Counted from the stretch's first letter, positions 14,291 to 21,594 are shown. The stretch: 22,101 bases of DNA from Blastocatellia bacterium (GCA_003487805.1 DNNE01000089.1:1-22101), one strand, 5' to 3'. Numbers and translations are program-made. The notes: generated by a model not told the origin, from the letters alone.

Positions 14291-15201
14291 AAATCTTCCC
14301 ACCCGAACGGACGAAACTGCGCCTGCTGGGACTGGCGCCGGACCAACTGTGTGATTTCGGCACGCGCGGCTTCGACATGTCCTGCTAATCTTTCGCGCTC
14401 AGTGCGCAGCGCTTCGAAGAGCTCGTTCAATTTGATCACCGGCGTCCGTAGCATGATCGGATCAGTTGCCGCCTCGCCGCGAAGATCCAGGCACTTCGTG
14501 AATGATGCGCTCTGCATTCGCGACCAGCGCGCCACGTCAACCGCTTTCAAAGGCGCAGCAATCACTAATCCTGCTTCCGCTTGCTCCCAACCAGTGTCAC
14601 CATCGATATATTGAACGAGTTCGATCTCCGGATACTCTTGCAGAAGATCCTTCGCACGCTGCCAGCTGCGATAGAACACTCGGACTTTGGTTTTGCCGAT
14701 CAGCCACGGCAGAATTTCCCGGGCGAGTTTTCCGGAGCCGAGCACGGCCACAGTTGGCAATCCTTTCACATGCTGGCGCACGAGACTGCCGTACGATTGA
14801 CTGCCAATTCCCTGCAGATGATCGTGTCGGACTCGCTTCGCGTCAATCATCAAGTTCGTCGCCAGTTGGCGCAAGAAATTGCCCCAGGATGTTTTCGGAA
14901 ACTTCGTGTTGAGCAGAAATTCTTTGAACTGGCCCATCACCGCCGTCTCGCCCACGATCGGCGAATTCAAACCGCAAATCACTTCGAGCAGGAAGGCGTA
15001 GGCTTGCTGACCACGAAAGATTTCAACCGTGGGCGGAATCAGATTGTGGCTTTCGACAGTCTCAATCAGATCGCGATTGTCATGTGCATTGAGAAAGAGA
15101 ATTCGGCGCAGGCAGGTTTGCATTTCGAGGCCGTTGAGCACCGCGGGCATCTTGTCCCGCGCCTCGCGCCGAAGGTTGACTATGACCAGTTGGTCAATCA
15201 C
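14281..15201 (-). CDS. hemA: Glutamyl-tRNA reductase, short form
   Basis: A 306-residue cytosolic enzyme, probably making glutamate-1-semialdehyde from glutamyl-tRNA, the first step of the C5 pathway. The diagnostic block is CGLNSPIVGETAVMGQFKEF (~76-95); the probable catalytic cysteine is C30 in MQTCLRR, where most family members have STCNRTE. The NADPH site is VAVLGSGKLAREIL (~150). It is much shorter than usual (~420-450 residues): the N-terminal catalytic domain is compact and the long C-terminal dimerisation helix region is nearly absent, leaving only a short helix (LNELFEALRTERERLAGHVE). The start is a GTG at 15201 without a ribosome-binding site, perhaps leaderless. The stop overlaps the hemC/D ATG. 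First gene of the hem cluster. Confidence 0.88.
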   Translation of the reverse strand: MIDQLVIVNLRREARDKMPAVLNGLEMQTCLRRILFLNAHDNRDLIETVESHNLIPPTVEIFRGQQAYAFLLEVICGLNSPIVGETAVMGQFKEFLLNTKFPKTSWGNFLRQLATNLMIDAKRVRHDHLQGIGSQSYGSLVRQHVKGLPTVAVLGSGKLAREILPWLIGKTKVRVFYRSWQRAKDLLQEYPEIELVQYIDGDTGWEQAEAGLVIAAPLKAVDVARWSRMQSASFTKCLDLRGEAATDPIMLRTPVIKLNELFEALRTERERLAGHVEAARAEITQLVRRQSQQAQFRPFGWEDLCA

Positions 15202-15207
15202 GGAGTT

Positions 15208-15238
15208 ATTCTAGAAAATCCGCCATTTCGATTGTCAT
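15208..15238 (-). promoter_or_regulatory. Candidate hemA promoter
   Basis: On the minus strand TAGAAT (15208-15213) lies 6 bases before the hemA GTG, with ATGACA (15233-15238) 19 bases upstream. Both hexamers are one base from consensus, but the spacing is long. It would give a nearly leaderless transcript, in line with the lack of a ribosome-binding site. Confidence 0.35.
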
Positions 15239-15372
15239 CCGTTTGTCATGAAAAGCGAGAATTTATGCAGGGATGTGATGGGGATCACTTGCTGCCAGGC
15301 GGGCCACACATTTCCGCCCTGGGATTCCCGCTCGTGTTGCCTGCGCCAATTCAAACGCGCCGGTCGCAAGTC

Positions 15373-15402
15373 TTGATATGAAGCCGTGCTTCGGACAATA
15401 AT
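15373..15402 (+). promoter_or_regulatory. Candidate promoter of the small-gene cluster
   Basis: TTGATA (15373-15378), 18 bases, then AATAAT (15397-15402), about 54 bases before the start of the 49-aa gene. The spacer holds a small hairpin GAAGCCGTGCTTC. Supported only by hexamer similarity. Confidence 0.3.
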
Positions 15403-15455
15403 CAGCGCAGAGAAAGATGAAGAACAAGGCGGGAACGCAAGGTTCGGAGGTACGG

Positions 15456-15605
15456 ATGGCAAGAGGACTAAAGGACTTAAAAGAACTCAAGATCGAACGT
15501 CCGCCGCGAATCAAACTATCGGCGAAGGAGTCGCTCAAGCGGACCAAAGAGTTCGAGAAGCGAAAGGAGAGCTTTATTGCCGCTGTTAGAAAGAGCAAGA
15601 GTTGA
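15456..15605 (+). CDS. Small basic protein, uncharacterised
   Basis: A 49-residue, strongly charged protein (MARGLKDLKELKIERPPRIK, then SAKESLKRTKEFEKRKESFI and AAVRKSKS). No family is recognised with certainty; I have an impression of having seen similar short frames with 'ERPP' and 'EFxKRKExFIAAVRK' in other genomes. The ATG at 15456 is chosen because GGAGG lies 5 bases upstream; a more distal ATG at 15417 has a poor site. It overlaps the next gene by 29 bases in another frame, so the two are probably coupled. Size, charge and coupling resemble toxin-antitoxin or regulator pairs, but nothing shows this directly. Confidence 0.65.
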   Translation: MARGLKDLKELKIERPPRIKLSAKESLKRTKEFEKRKESFIAAVRKSKS

Positions 15606-15909
15606 AGTCTACTTGCCTGATCTCCCACGAGCTGCTTATTACAATCTGCTTGCTGAGCTGACTCAGGAATTCACCTACACATTTGGTGGATGCACGATTA
15701 TCCATGGGCTTGATGGCAGTTACCTCTCCGAAGCCGGTTCGCTGATTCAGGATCGGATCAATTTGATTTACACGAATACGCCCTACGCATTCGAAGCAAA
15801 CTTTGAAACGATCTCAACGTATGCCGACAAGCTCAAAGCTGCGGTGAATACAGCTTTGGAAGAAGAGACTGTTCTCATCGCTGTGCTCAGGGTTTATCAT
15901 TCGCAGTAA
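15577..15909 (+). CDS. Uncharacterised 110-residue protein
   Basis: A 110-residue soluble protein. It alternates probable strands and helices: RARVEVYLPDLPRAAYYNLL, then EFTYTFGGCTIIHGLDGSYL, IQDRINLIYTNTP and a C-terminal helix-strand ending in VLIAVLRVYHS, suggesting an alpha/beta barrel-like or ferredoxin-like fold. The pattern of a 'G-G-C...G-x-G-x-Y...G' turn followed by a strand recalls DUF3574-type proteins, but I cannot assign it. The start is a TTG at 15577, supported by a strong AAAGGAG 7 bases upstream that lies inside the preceding 49-aa gene. Its role is unknown. Confidence 0.68.
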   Translation: MPLLERARVEVYLPDLPRAAYYNLLAELTQEFTYTFGGCTIIHGLDGSYLSEAGSLIQDRINLIYTNTPYAFEANFETISTYADKLKAAVNTALEEETVLIAVLRVYHSQ

Positions 15910-15956
15910 TCCGCTTCGCGCTTTGCTCTTGCCCTTTGCGGCGGTCGAATAAGTAG

Positions 15957-16187
15957 ATGCAAAACGTCGACTTAAACAAAACCGCGGATGCCTGGGCTCC
16001 CCTGTCTCGCACACTGTTCGTTCCACACACGGAGAGCGAATACCGGCAGCTAGTCGAATTGCTCGATAGCCTGATCGATCAAGTTGGAGAAGACGAATCG
16101 CACCCTCTCGCATCATTCATGGAAGTCGTCGGCATCCTGATCGAGAAGTATGAGGACGAGCAGGTACCGGAATTAGCAGTTGAGTGA
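15957..16187 (+). CDS. HigA N-terminal-like protein lacking a helix-turn-helix
   Basis: A 76-residue acidic protein. EYRQLVELLDSLIDQVGEDE and FMEVVGILIEKYEDEQVPE match the N-terminal helical region of COG5499 HigA-type antitoxins, whose 'A-L-x-x-I-x-x-L...L-x-x-L-x-E-x-Y-E-x-x-x-x-P' pattern normally precedes a Cro/C1 helix-turn-helix. Here the protein stops right after that region, so it cannot bind DNA in the HigA manner. No HigB-like toxin is next to it. It is transcribed in the same direction as the two genes before it, 47 bases on. No clear ribosome-binding site. It could be a stand-alone member of a short family or a truncated antitoxin. Confidence 0.65.
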   Translation: MQNVDLNKTADAWAPLSRTLFVPHTESEYRQLVELLDSLIDQVGEDESHPLASFMEVVGILIEKYEDEQVPELAVE

Positions 16188-16198
16188 TTCCCCACTCA

Positions 16199-17602
16199 TC
16201 AATTCTGCGCGGCAATCTGATACTGCTCCAGCTTCCCATCCGGCATTTCATAAGTCCACGCGCGCAAAACTTTCGCCGGAAAGCGAATCAGGTAAACGCG
16301 CAGTGTCATGCCGCCGCGCAGGCCCTGACTCGCCTGAGTAAATGATTGCGGTGTCCCGAGCGGTCCCAATCCACTCGCGAAATCTTTCAGCGCATCTTCA
16401 TTGAAATAGAAATTCGCGTTGTCTGTGAAGAGCGTTCGATCAACTTTTCCCGCCTGAAGATCCGCGAAGATCTTCTTTGCCTGCTCCAGCTTCGCCGGCG
16501 TCGCCGGATCGTTCGTCGCAAATAATAAAGGAGTAATGCCTCCGGCGATCGCGCCTGAGGCGCTGGCGGCATCCTGATTTGTCAGCACCACGATCGCAGC
16601 GCGATCATCCGGAAAAATTGTGTTCTGCGCCGTAAAGCCGGACACCTCGCCGCCGTGCGAGATCGCGCGGTGACCACCCTGCGAATTCACGTCAACGCCA
16701 AGGCCATAATGTGTGTCCAATCCGTTCTTGAGCAGCACGTCAGTTTCCATTTCGCGATAAGAAGCCGGCTTCAAAACTTTCTGATCGATTACGGAAACGT
16801 CCCACCTCGCCAGATCCTCGGCAGTCATCGCCAGCTCTCCGGCAGCAAACATCCAGCCCTTGCCTTCCTTCGGCGCGGGTCGCAATGGCCCCAGCGCAAA
16901 TCGCAGATAGCCGCGCGGGTCGTTCTCGCCCAGCGGGCCTTCATCGGTGTTGAAGGTGCTCTTGATTCCCAGCGGGGCGAAAACTTTCTCGCGCAGAAAT
17001 TGAAGCAGCGGCATGCGTGCGACCTTCTCGACGATCACTCCCGCGATCACATAATTCGTGTTGCTGTACTGCCACTTGGTTCCCGGATCGAAATCGAGCG
17101 GCTTCTTTGCCCACGCGTCCATGATCTGTTGAGCATCCGTGGCTTTCAGCATTCCCGGCATCACGTAATCCTGCGGCCAATAATCCTGATAACCCGACGT
17201 GTGTGACAGCAATTGTCGAATCGTCACTTCGTTCGCGCGCGTGAGATTCGGAACGTATTTCGCGACTTTGTCGTCGAGCGAAAGCTTTCCCTGCTCCTGC
17301 AAAAGCAAAATCGCCGCCGCCGTGAACTGCTTACTGATCGAGCCGATGCTGTAACGCATCGTTGTGCTCGCCGCTGTTTTTGGATCAAGTCGCGCATCGC
17401 CATAAGCTTTGACGTAAGCAATCTGCCCATCTTTGACGATCGCGATCGAGGCGCTCGGCACACCTGTGCGGGCCAGCGTGTCGGTGGCGACTTTGTCGAT
17501 CTTTTCGATCAGATCGGCGGGCAGTTGGGTCTGGGCAGCAGCAGTGAACGCAGCTAAAGCGATAACGATCGTGACGGCGATAGAATTAACTCGTGTAAAC
17601 AT
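16199..17602 (-). CDS. Exported serine hydrolase, beta-lactamase/PBP4 (class C-like) family
   Basis: A 467-residue protein with an N-terminal signal peptide (about 1-23, cut near TAAAQTQ). The beta-lactamase-related fold is shown by the nucleophile motif SISK (88-91), the YSN motif (179-181) in WQYSNTNYVIAG and the third motif in ISHGGEVSG. LLSHTSGYQDY and PLGIKSTFNT are typical of D-aminopeptidase/esterase-like members of this family, which often are not true beta-lactamases. About 100 residues at the C-terminus form an extra domain (from about TNDPATPAKLEQ on) of the kind seen in DUF3471-type tails. Start at 17602: AAGGAG is 5 bases upstream. Substrate unknown; likely periplasmic. A large hairpin separates it from the CocE-like gene upstream. 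Confidence 0.88.
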   Translation of the reverse strand: MFTRVNSIAVTIVIALAAFTAAAQTQLPADLIEKIDKVATDTLARTGVPSASIAIVKDGQIAYVKAYGDARLDPKTAASTTMRYSIGSISKQFTAAAILLLQEQGKLSLDDKVAKYVPNLTRANEVTIRQLLSHTSGYQDYWPQDYVMPGMLKATDAQQIMDAWAKKPLDFDPGTKWQYSNTNYVIAGVIVEKVARMPLLQFLREKVFAPLGIKSTFNTDEGPLGENDPRGYLRFALGPLRPAPKEGKGWMFAAGELAMTAEDLARWDVSVIDQKVLKPASYREMETDVLLKNGLDTHYGLGVDVNSQGGHRAISHGGEVSGFTAQNTIFPDDRAAIVVLTNQDAASASGAIAGGITPLLFATNDPATPAKLEQAKKIFADLQAGKVDRTLFTDNANFYFNEDALKDFASGLGPLGTPQSFTQASQGLRGGMTLRVYLIRFPAKVLRAWTYEMPDGKLEQYQIAAQN

Positions 17603-17611
17603 GATGCTCCT

Positions 17612-17696
17612 TTTTGGAGTGCTGCGGCTTGACGCAGCTTTCGCATTGCTCTGGAAGACGAACGAAAAAGCGGCGTCAAGCCGCCGCACTCCAAAA
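17612..17696. repeat. 30-base inverted repeat, 'GGAGTGCGGCGGCTTGACGC' family
   Basis: Left arm 17612-17641 (TTTTGGAGTGCTGCGGCTTG and on) and right arm 17667-17696 are reverse complements except at 2 of 30 positions, with a 25-base loop. The right arm ends directly at the TAA of the CocE-like gene (17697) and the left arm reaches the ribosome-binding site of the beta-lactamase-family gene. It would form a very stable stem in a shared minus-strand transcript. A degenerate half copy may lie at 8353-8404. Confidence 0.9.
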
Positions 17697-19703
17697 TTAT
17701 TTCTTCCACACCGGCAGCACTACACGCGACGGATACTGCGGCGAGTGATAGACCCGTTCAGTCGCTTTCTGAAAATCTGCGTCGGTGCCCAGCTTGTAAT
17801 TCGCCATGAACTTCTGCGGGTTGCGCGCGACCAGCGGGAACCAGGTGCTTTGGACCTGGACCATGATGCGGTGGCCTTTCTTAAATGTGTGCACGATGCC
17901 CGGCATTACATAAGAAAGCTTCGCCGGAATATTTGGCCGCAACGGCTCAGGTCGTTCAAAGCTGTTGCGGAAGCGCGCCGGCATTGGCTCGCCGCGCAGA
18001 AGCATTTCGTAACCGTTCGGCGTCAAGATTGAGCCGGTTGAATCCTGCGGCGGTCGCATTCTCTCTGGTTGCCCGTTTGGCAATTTGTTTCCGGTTTCCG
18101 GATATTGATAATCGTCCGGAAAAACATCGATCAGCTTCACGATGAAATCTGAATCAGTGCCGCTGGAAGAAACAAATAGCTCAGGCTTGATGCTGCCGGC
18201 TACGGTGATGTCTTCAGTCAAAGGATCAGTCTGATAAACAAGCACGTCGGGTCGCGTCGCCGCAAACCGCTGATCTTCCGTCATGAAGTCGCGCGGATAG
18301 CGGATCGTGTCACTGTTTCTTTTTTCGGTGTAAGGCACGGGATTCCACGGATCACTGACGTATTCGTCGAACAGCTTTCCACTCGCAGGCGGACGCGCGC
18401 CGTTCGCTCCGTTGCCAAACACAAGCTTGCCGTCAGACATCAAATAAACTGGCGTATCGGCTGAAACAGTCGGCGACCAGTTCGGCAGATCGGCCCATTG
18501 ATTCGCGCCGGTGTCGAAGACGTTGACCTCTTTGATTTGCGAGATATCGCCCAGGTCCTTCAAAAAGTGATTGAAGAATGGCAGCTCGAAATGCTCTCGA
18601 TAATAAACGCCGGTCTTCATTCCAAAATACGCAGTGCCGAGCCAATCACCATCAGTCCGAGCCCAACAGCCGTGACACCACGGGCCCATCACCAGCACGT
18701 TAAAGATTCCAGGATTTTGCTTTTCGATACTTTGATAAGTTCCCAATGCGCCGAATAAATCTTCATCGTCATACCAGCCACCGACCGTCATCACTGCCGC
18801 ATGAATATTTCGCAGGTTGGGAAAAATGTTTCGCTCTTTCCAAAACTGATCATAGTTCGGATGCGCCATCATCTGGTCCCAAAACTTGAGGCGAAAGCCA
18901 AACTGCTTCTCAAACGCATCCCCGGAATTTTTCATCCCGCCCATGTCGAAATAGAACTTGTAGCCATCCTGCGTTCCATAATTGAACGGCTTCACATAAT
19001 CGTTGTTCGACGTGGGCACGGGACGCGGCTGGCCAAAGCCGGTGAAGAAAGAAAAATTCTGCCCGAGAAACAGGGCGCCGTTATGATGATTGTCGTCGCC
19101 GTGGAACCAGTCGGACACCGGCGCCTGGGGCGAGATGGCTTTGATCGCCGGATGACCATCGATGCCCGCCATTGAAGTGTAAAAGCCCGGGTAAGAAATC
19201 CCGTAAACACCAACCCGTCCGTTGTTGTTTGGCACGTTCTTGATCAGCCAATCGACTGTGTCATAGGTGTCGGTTGTCTCATCGATCTGATTTCCCTTCT
19301 TGTTCGGAATGTATGGCCGGACGTCTTCATAAACACCTTCGCTCAGATAGCGACCACGCACGTCGCCATATACAAAAATGTAACCTGCGCGCGCAAACAA
19401 CTCGTCCGGCCCAAGCGAGGTCTTGTAATTGTCCGGGCCATAAGGACCGACGCTGTAAGGCGTGCGATCGAACATGATCGGATACTTTTGCTTCTTGTCC
19501 TTCGGCTCATAGATACAAACAAAAAGCTTCACGCCGTCGCGCATCGGAATCATGACTTCGCTCTTGGTGTAATGACTCTTGATGTAGTCAGCGAGTTCAC
19601 GCTGCTGTGGTGTTAGCGGGGCGGGTTGGGCGAATGAAGAGGCCGCGCCGAAGAGCAAGAAAAGAATTGCGATCGAAAGTTTGAAGAAGGGTTTTGGTTT
19701 CAT
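17697..19703 (-). CDS. CocE/NonD (X-Pro dipeptidyl-peptidase type) hydrolase, exported
   Basis: A 668-residue protein with a signal peptide (~1-25, ending SSFAQ). It has the S15/CocE alpha/beta-hydrolase fold: VMIPMRDGVKLFVCIY near the start, the oxyanion TPY, the nucleophile elbow VGVYGISYPGF (S170), a probable acid in GGWYDDEDLFG and a probable histidine in GIVHTFKKGHRI. The C-terminal part (~440-668) is the jelly-roll domain seen in cocaine esterase, glutaryl-7-ACA acylase and X-Pro dipeptidyl-peptidases. Length is normal for secreted members. It may act on peptides or acyl esters in the periplasm; the substrate cannot be told. There is no strong ribosome-binding site before the ATG at 19703. 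Confidence 0.9.
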   Translation of the reverse strand: MKPKPFFKLSIAILFLLFGAASSFAQPAPLTPQQRELADYIKSHYTKSEVMIPMRDGVKLFVCIYEPKDKKQKYPIMFDRTPYSVGPYGPDNYKTSLGPDELFARAGYIFVYGDVRGRYLSEGVYEDVRPYIPNKKGNQIDETTDTYDTVDWLIKNVPNNNGRVGVYGISYPGFYTSMAGIDGHPAIKAISPQAPVSDWFHGDDNHHNGALFLGQNFSFFTGFGQPRPVPTSNNDYVKPFNYGTQDGYKFYFDMGGMKNSGDAFEKQFGFRLKFWDQMMAHPNYDQFWKERNIFPNLRNIHAAVMTVGGWYDDEDLFGALGTYQSIEKQNPGIFNVLVMGPWCHGCWARTDGDWLGTAYFGMKTGVYYREHFELPFFNHFLKDLGDISQIKEVNVFDTGANQWADLPNWSPTVSADTPVYLMSDGKLVFGNGANGARPPASGKLFDEYVSDPWNPVPYTEKRNSDTIRYPRDFMTEDQRFAATRPDVLVYQTDPLTEDITVAGSIKPELFVSSSGTDSDFIVKLIDVFPDDYQYPETGNKLPNGQPERMRPPQDSTGSILTPNGYEMLLRGEPMPARFRNSFERPEPLRPNIPAKLSYVMPGIVHTFKKGHRIMVQVQSTWFPLVARNPQKFMANYKLGTDADFQKATERVYHSPQYPSRVVLPVWKK

Positions 19704-19771
19704 GGTGTTTCGAGTAAGAAGAACAAAGTGGAATTCGCCGAGGTGTTCATCGCAGCGATGACCCGAACTAA

Positions 19772-20011
19772 CTAAGAACCCGAGGTAGACGGGCTCGCTT
19801 TCTCCGACTGATGTTGAATAATTCCAGCGAGCGCCCGGAGTGCTGTGTTCACGGATTCGGAATCCGGAAAGACCTGGGCAACGTCAGGATCCAGCACGAT
19901 AACATTAGCTCCTTGCGCGAATCGGCCAGCGTATTTGCCACGCACGCCTTCGCTGAAGTCATATTCATCCAACATCTCAGGATCGCTATCGTTATTCGAT
20001 TGCTGACTCAT
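19772..20011 (-). CDS. Short acidic 'DEYDFSxGVRGKYA' protein, uncharacterised
   Basis: A 79-residue acidic protein. MLDEYDFSEGVRGKYAGRFA, VIVLDPDVAQVFPDSESVNT and ALRALAGIIQ form a pattern I have met in many bacterial hypothetical proteins (cyanobacteria among others), often in small mobile gene pairs; its likeness to CopG-type antitoxins in size and charge is only suggestive. It starts 3 bases after the stop of the 80-aa gene upstream and is the last of three packed genes. No strong ribosome-binding site, so translation is probably coupled to the previous gene. The last ~12 residues (EKASPSTSGS) look disordered. Confidence 0.72.
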   Translation of the reverse strand: MSQQSNNDSDPEMLDEYDFSEGVRGKYAGRFAQGANVIVLDPDVAQVFPDSESVNTALRALAGIIQHQSEKASPSTSGS

Positions 20012-20014
20012 GCT

Positions 20015-20257
20015 TCAGGAATGCGTCGGCGCCTGCATCAATGCTTTCTGCGCTTCAAGCGGCACATCGATTAGGACAAAGAGGTCGGCAGGATATAAAT
20101 AATCCTCCCCGGTATCATCAACAATCCTTAGGTAGTTACTTCGTGCCGCGGATTCATCTGGCAGCACTCGATAGACGGTCCGCACGGTCAAATCGTCCGG
20201 GTAAGCGGTATTGTCGATGCAAACCGCGAAACGTGGCTGAGTGCTTTCAACTTCCAT
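20015..20257 (-). CDS. Short beta-rich 'CIDN...GEDYLYP' protein, uncharacterised
   Basis: An 80-residue protein with RFAVCIDNTAYPDDL, RTVYRVLPDESAA and LRIVDDTGEDYLYPADLF, followed by a short helix (PLEAQKALMQ). The pattern fits a small SH3-like beta barrel and recalls widespread hypothetical proteins with the same 'CIDN-x2-Y ... Y-x-V-x-P-D ... GEDYLYP' spacing. The function is unknown. It lies 4 bases after the preceding gene's stop and 3 bases before the next gene, as the middle member of a three-gene unit. Confidence 0.74.
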   Translation of the reverse strand: MEVESTQPRFAVCIDNTAYPDDLTVRTVYRVLPDESAARSNYLRIVDDTGEDYLYPADLFVLIDVPLEAQKALMQAPTHS

Positions 20258-20261
20258 AATT

Positions 20262-20513
20262 TCAATCCAGATATCGCTTGATTTTCATTCTCACTTTACC
20301 AATACCATGGGCCTCGTACCAATGTATTTCAGCAAACCGTATCGTACCATCGCGGAGACGCACATTGGCAACGCCTTTGCGCTTTCGCCAACGTCCGTGT
20401 CCGAACCGCTCGCGCAGTTGGCGCAATTCTCGGATCGAATGAGTAAAAGCAATTGTCTCGGCGTCAGCAATATCTCCGAAGAGCTCAAAATCTACTTGCA
20501 TGGGAGTCGCCAT
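20262..20513 (-). CDS. Short basic 'GRWRKRKG...HWYEAHGIG' protein, uncharacterised
   Basis: An 83-residue protein: an acidic, helical N-terminal half (IADAETIAFTHSIRELRQLR) and a basic beta-rich C-terminal half with GRWRKRKGVANVRLRDGTIR, AEIHWYEAHGIGK and a final KIKRYLD. The C-terminal half resembles a recurring hypothetical family, which I believe occurs in cyanobacteria and other phyla. The basic, Trp/His-rich tail could bind nucleic acid or another protein. The ATG at 20513 is preferred over an in-frame TTG at 20576, which would add 21 residues unlike the rest. First of three tightly packed genes; the TlpA-like gene ends 69 bases upstream. Confidence 0.72.
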   Translation of the reverse strand: MATPMQVDFELFGDIADAETIAFTHSIRELRQLRERFGHGRWRKRKGVANVRLRDGTIRFAEIHWYEAHGIGKVRMKIKRYLD

Positions 20514-20582
20514 TTCGGAAACCAGGTTTCTTCGATCACTCCAGTGATGGAAGATTTCCGGCGGTCTTATTTTCAAACGGGC

Positions 20583-21473
20583 CTAACGCAAACCCGCCTG
20601 TCCCAGCATCTCCAGAAACTGCTTTTGCGTGCGCATATCGATCGACTGCGCCACTAACTTGCCTTCGCGATCGTAGACAAAACTCTTTGGGATGCCGTCG
20701 ATGTGAAAGAGATCGTTCACCTTGCGCCCCGGATCCAGAAGGATCGGATATGTCACCGGTCGCTCGGTTAGGAAGGGCTTCACCTTACCCGCCTCTTCAT
20801 CATCGACCGCAAGTATCACTAACCCTTCGTCCTTGAATCGTTTGTACAAGGCATCAAGGTCTGGCATTTCCTTCCGGCATGGCGGACACCAGGTGGCCCA
20901 GAAGTTAACCAGCACAACCTTTCCGTGCAGCTCACGTAGCGTCCAGCTCTTTCCCTGCAAGTCAGTCAGCGTGAAATCCGCTTTTTGTCGAGCCTGATCA
21001 TCTGCTTCCAGTTTTGCGATCGCCGCCGCGTATTGCGGATTGTCCACTGATGCTTGCACGTGCTCGTAACGTACGAGCGTGGCCAGCTCAACATAAGGAA
21101 AAGCCGGCTCAGCTCCATTCATCGGCACCGGCTGTTCGCGCAGCGCACCGGCCAGAGTGGTCGCGACTTCCTGCAAAGTGTCATGCCCGAAATCTCCCTC
21201 GGTCGAAAGGTTCGCCAGCCCATTTGCCAGATTAAGTTTGTTCGCAGTTTTCGGTAGCCGCCGAATATCGAGCGCGAGTTGTTTGGTGGTGCGCGCCCGC
21301 ACATCGTCGGGCAAACTCCGAAGATGTGTGATTTGATCGCGGATTGGCGTTTCGTCCCTGGTCCACGATACGTCCTGACCGTTCGTGATTCCGGACAGCG
21401 CCATCGCGCTGAGTAGGAAAGCAGCTGGAAACAGGAATGCTCTGGCGGTCAAGGAATATCCGGTTTGATTCAT
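20583..21473 (-). CDS. TlpA/ResA-type thiol-disulfide oxidoreductase, exported
   Basis: A 296-residue protein with an N-terminal signal or membrane anchor (~10-30). Residues 35-160 form a helical domain with no recognised relative. The C-terminal 165-296 are a TlpA-like thioredoxin fold: FTLTDLQGKSWTLREL, the redox motif WCPPC (C196, C199) in NFWATWCPPCRKEMP, the cis-proline loop GIPKSFVYDREG and the family insert with DEEAGKVKPFL. Proteins of this type reduce disulfides outside the cytoplasm, often in cytochrome c maturation; the proximity of heme genes is suggestive but they are 5 kb away. The ribosome-binding site is weak (A-rich stretch before the ATG). Confidence 0.9.
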   Translation of the reverse strand: MNQTGYSLTARAFLFPAAFLLSAMALSGITNGQDVSWTRDETPIRDQITHLRSLPDDVRARTTKQLALDIRRLPKTANKLNLANGLANLSTEGDFGHDTLQEVATTLAGALREQPVPMNGAEPAFPYVELATLVRYEHVQASVDNPQYAAAIAKLEADDQARQKADFTLTDLQGKSWTLRELHGKVVLVNFWATWCPPCRKEMPDLDALYKRFKDEGLVILAVDDEEAGKVKPFLTERPVTYPILLDPGRKVNDLFHIDGIPKSFVYDREGKLVAQSIDMRTQKQFLEMLGQAGLR

Positions 21474-21594
21474 GATTTTTTTCGCTCGATTTTTGCGATT
21501 TAATCATCATTTTCCCAAACTCGCAAAGGCGGAGTTATACTAAGCCTTCCAACTCTTCCCAATCAGATTTGAAGTCAAAAGCTGGAGGTCGCAC

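Noticed and set aside
13895..14614. 239-codon plus-strand frame across the hemC/D-hemA overlap
   Set aside because: A shadow of two well-supported minus-strand genes; composition is Arg/Ser-rich as in typical antisense translations.
14581..15381. Long plus-strand open frame (266 codons) opposite hemA
   Set aside because: It is antisense to a gene with clear glutamyl-tRNA reductase motifs, resembles no family and lacks a ribosome-binding site.
17603..17689. N-terminal extension of the beta-lactamase-family protein
   Set aside because: It is a translation of the hairpin repeat and would bury the signal peptide; the ATG at 17602 has AAGGAG.
21536..21541. TATACT as a promoter for the iron-sulfur subunit gene
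   Set aside because: No acceptable -35 at the right distance; too weak to list as a feature.
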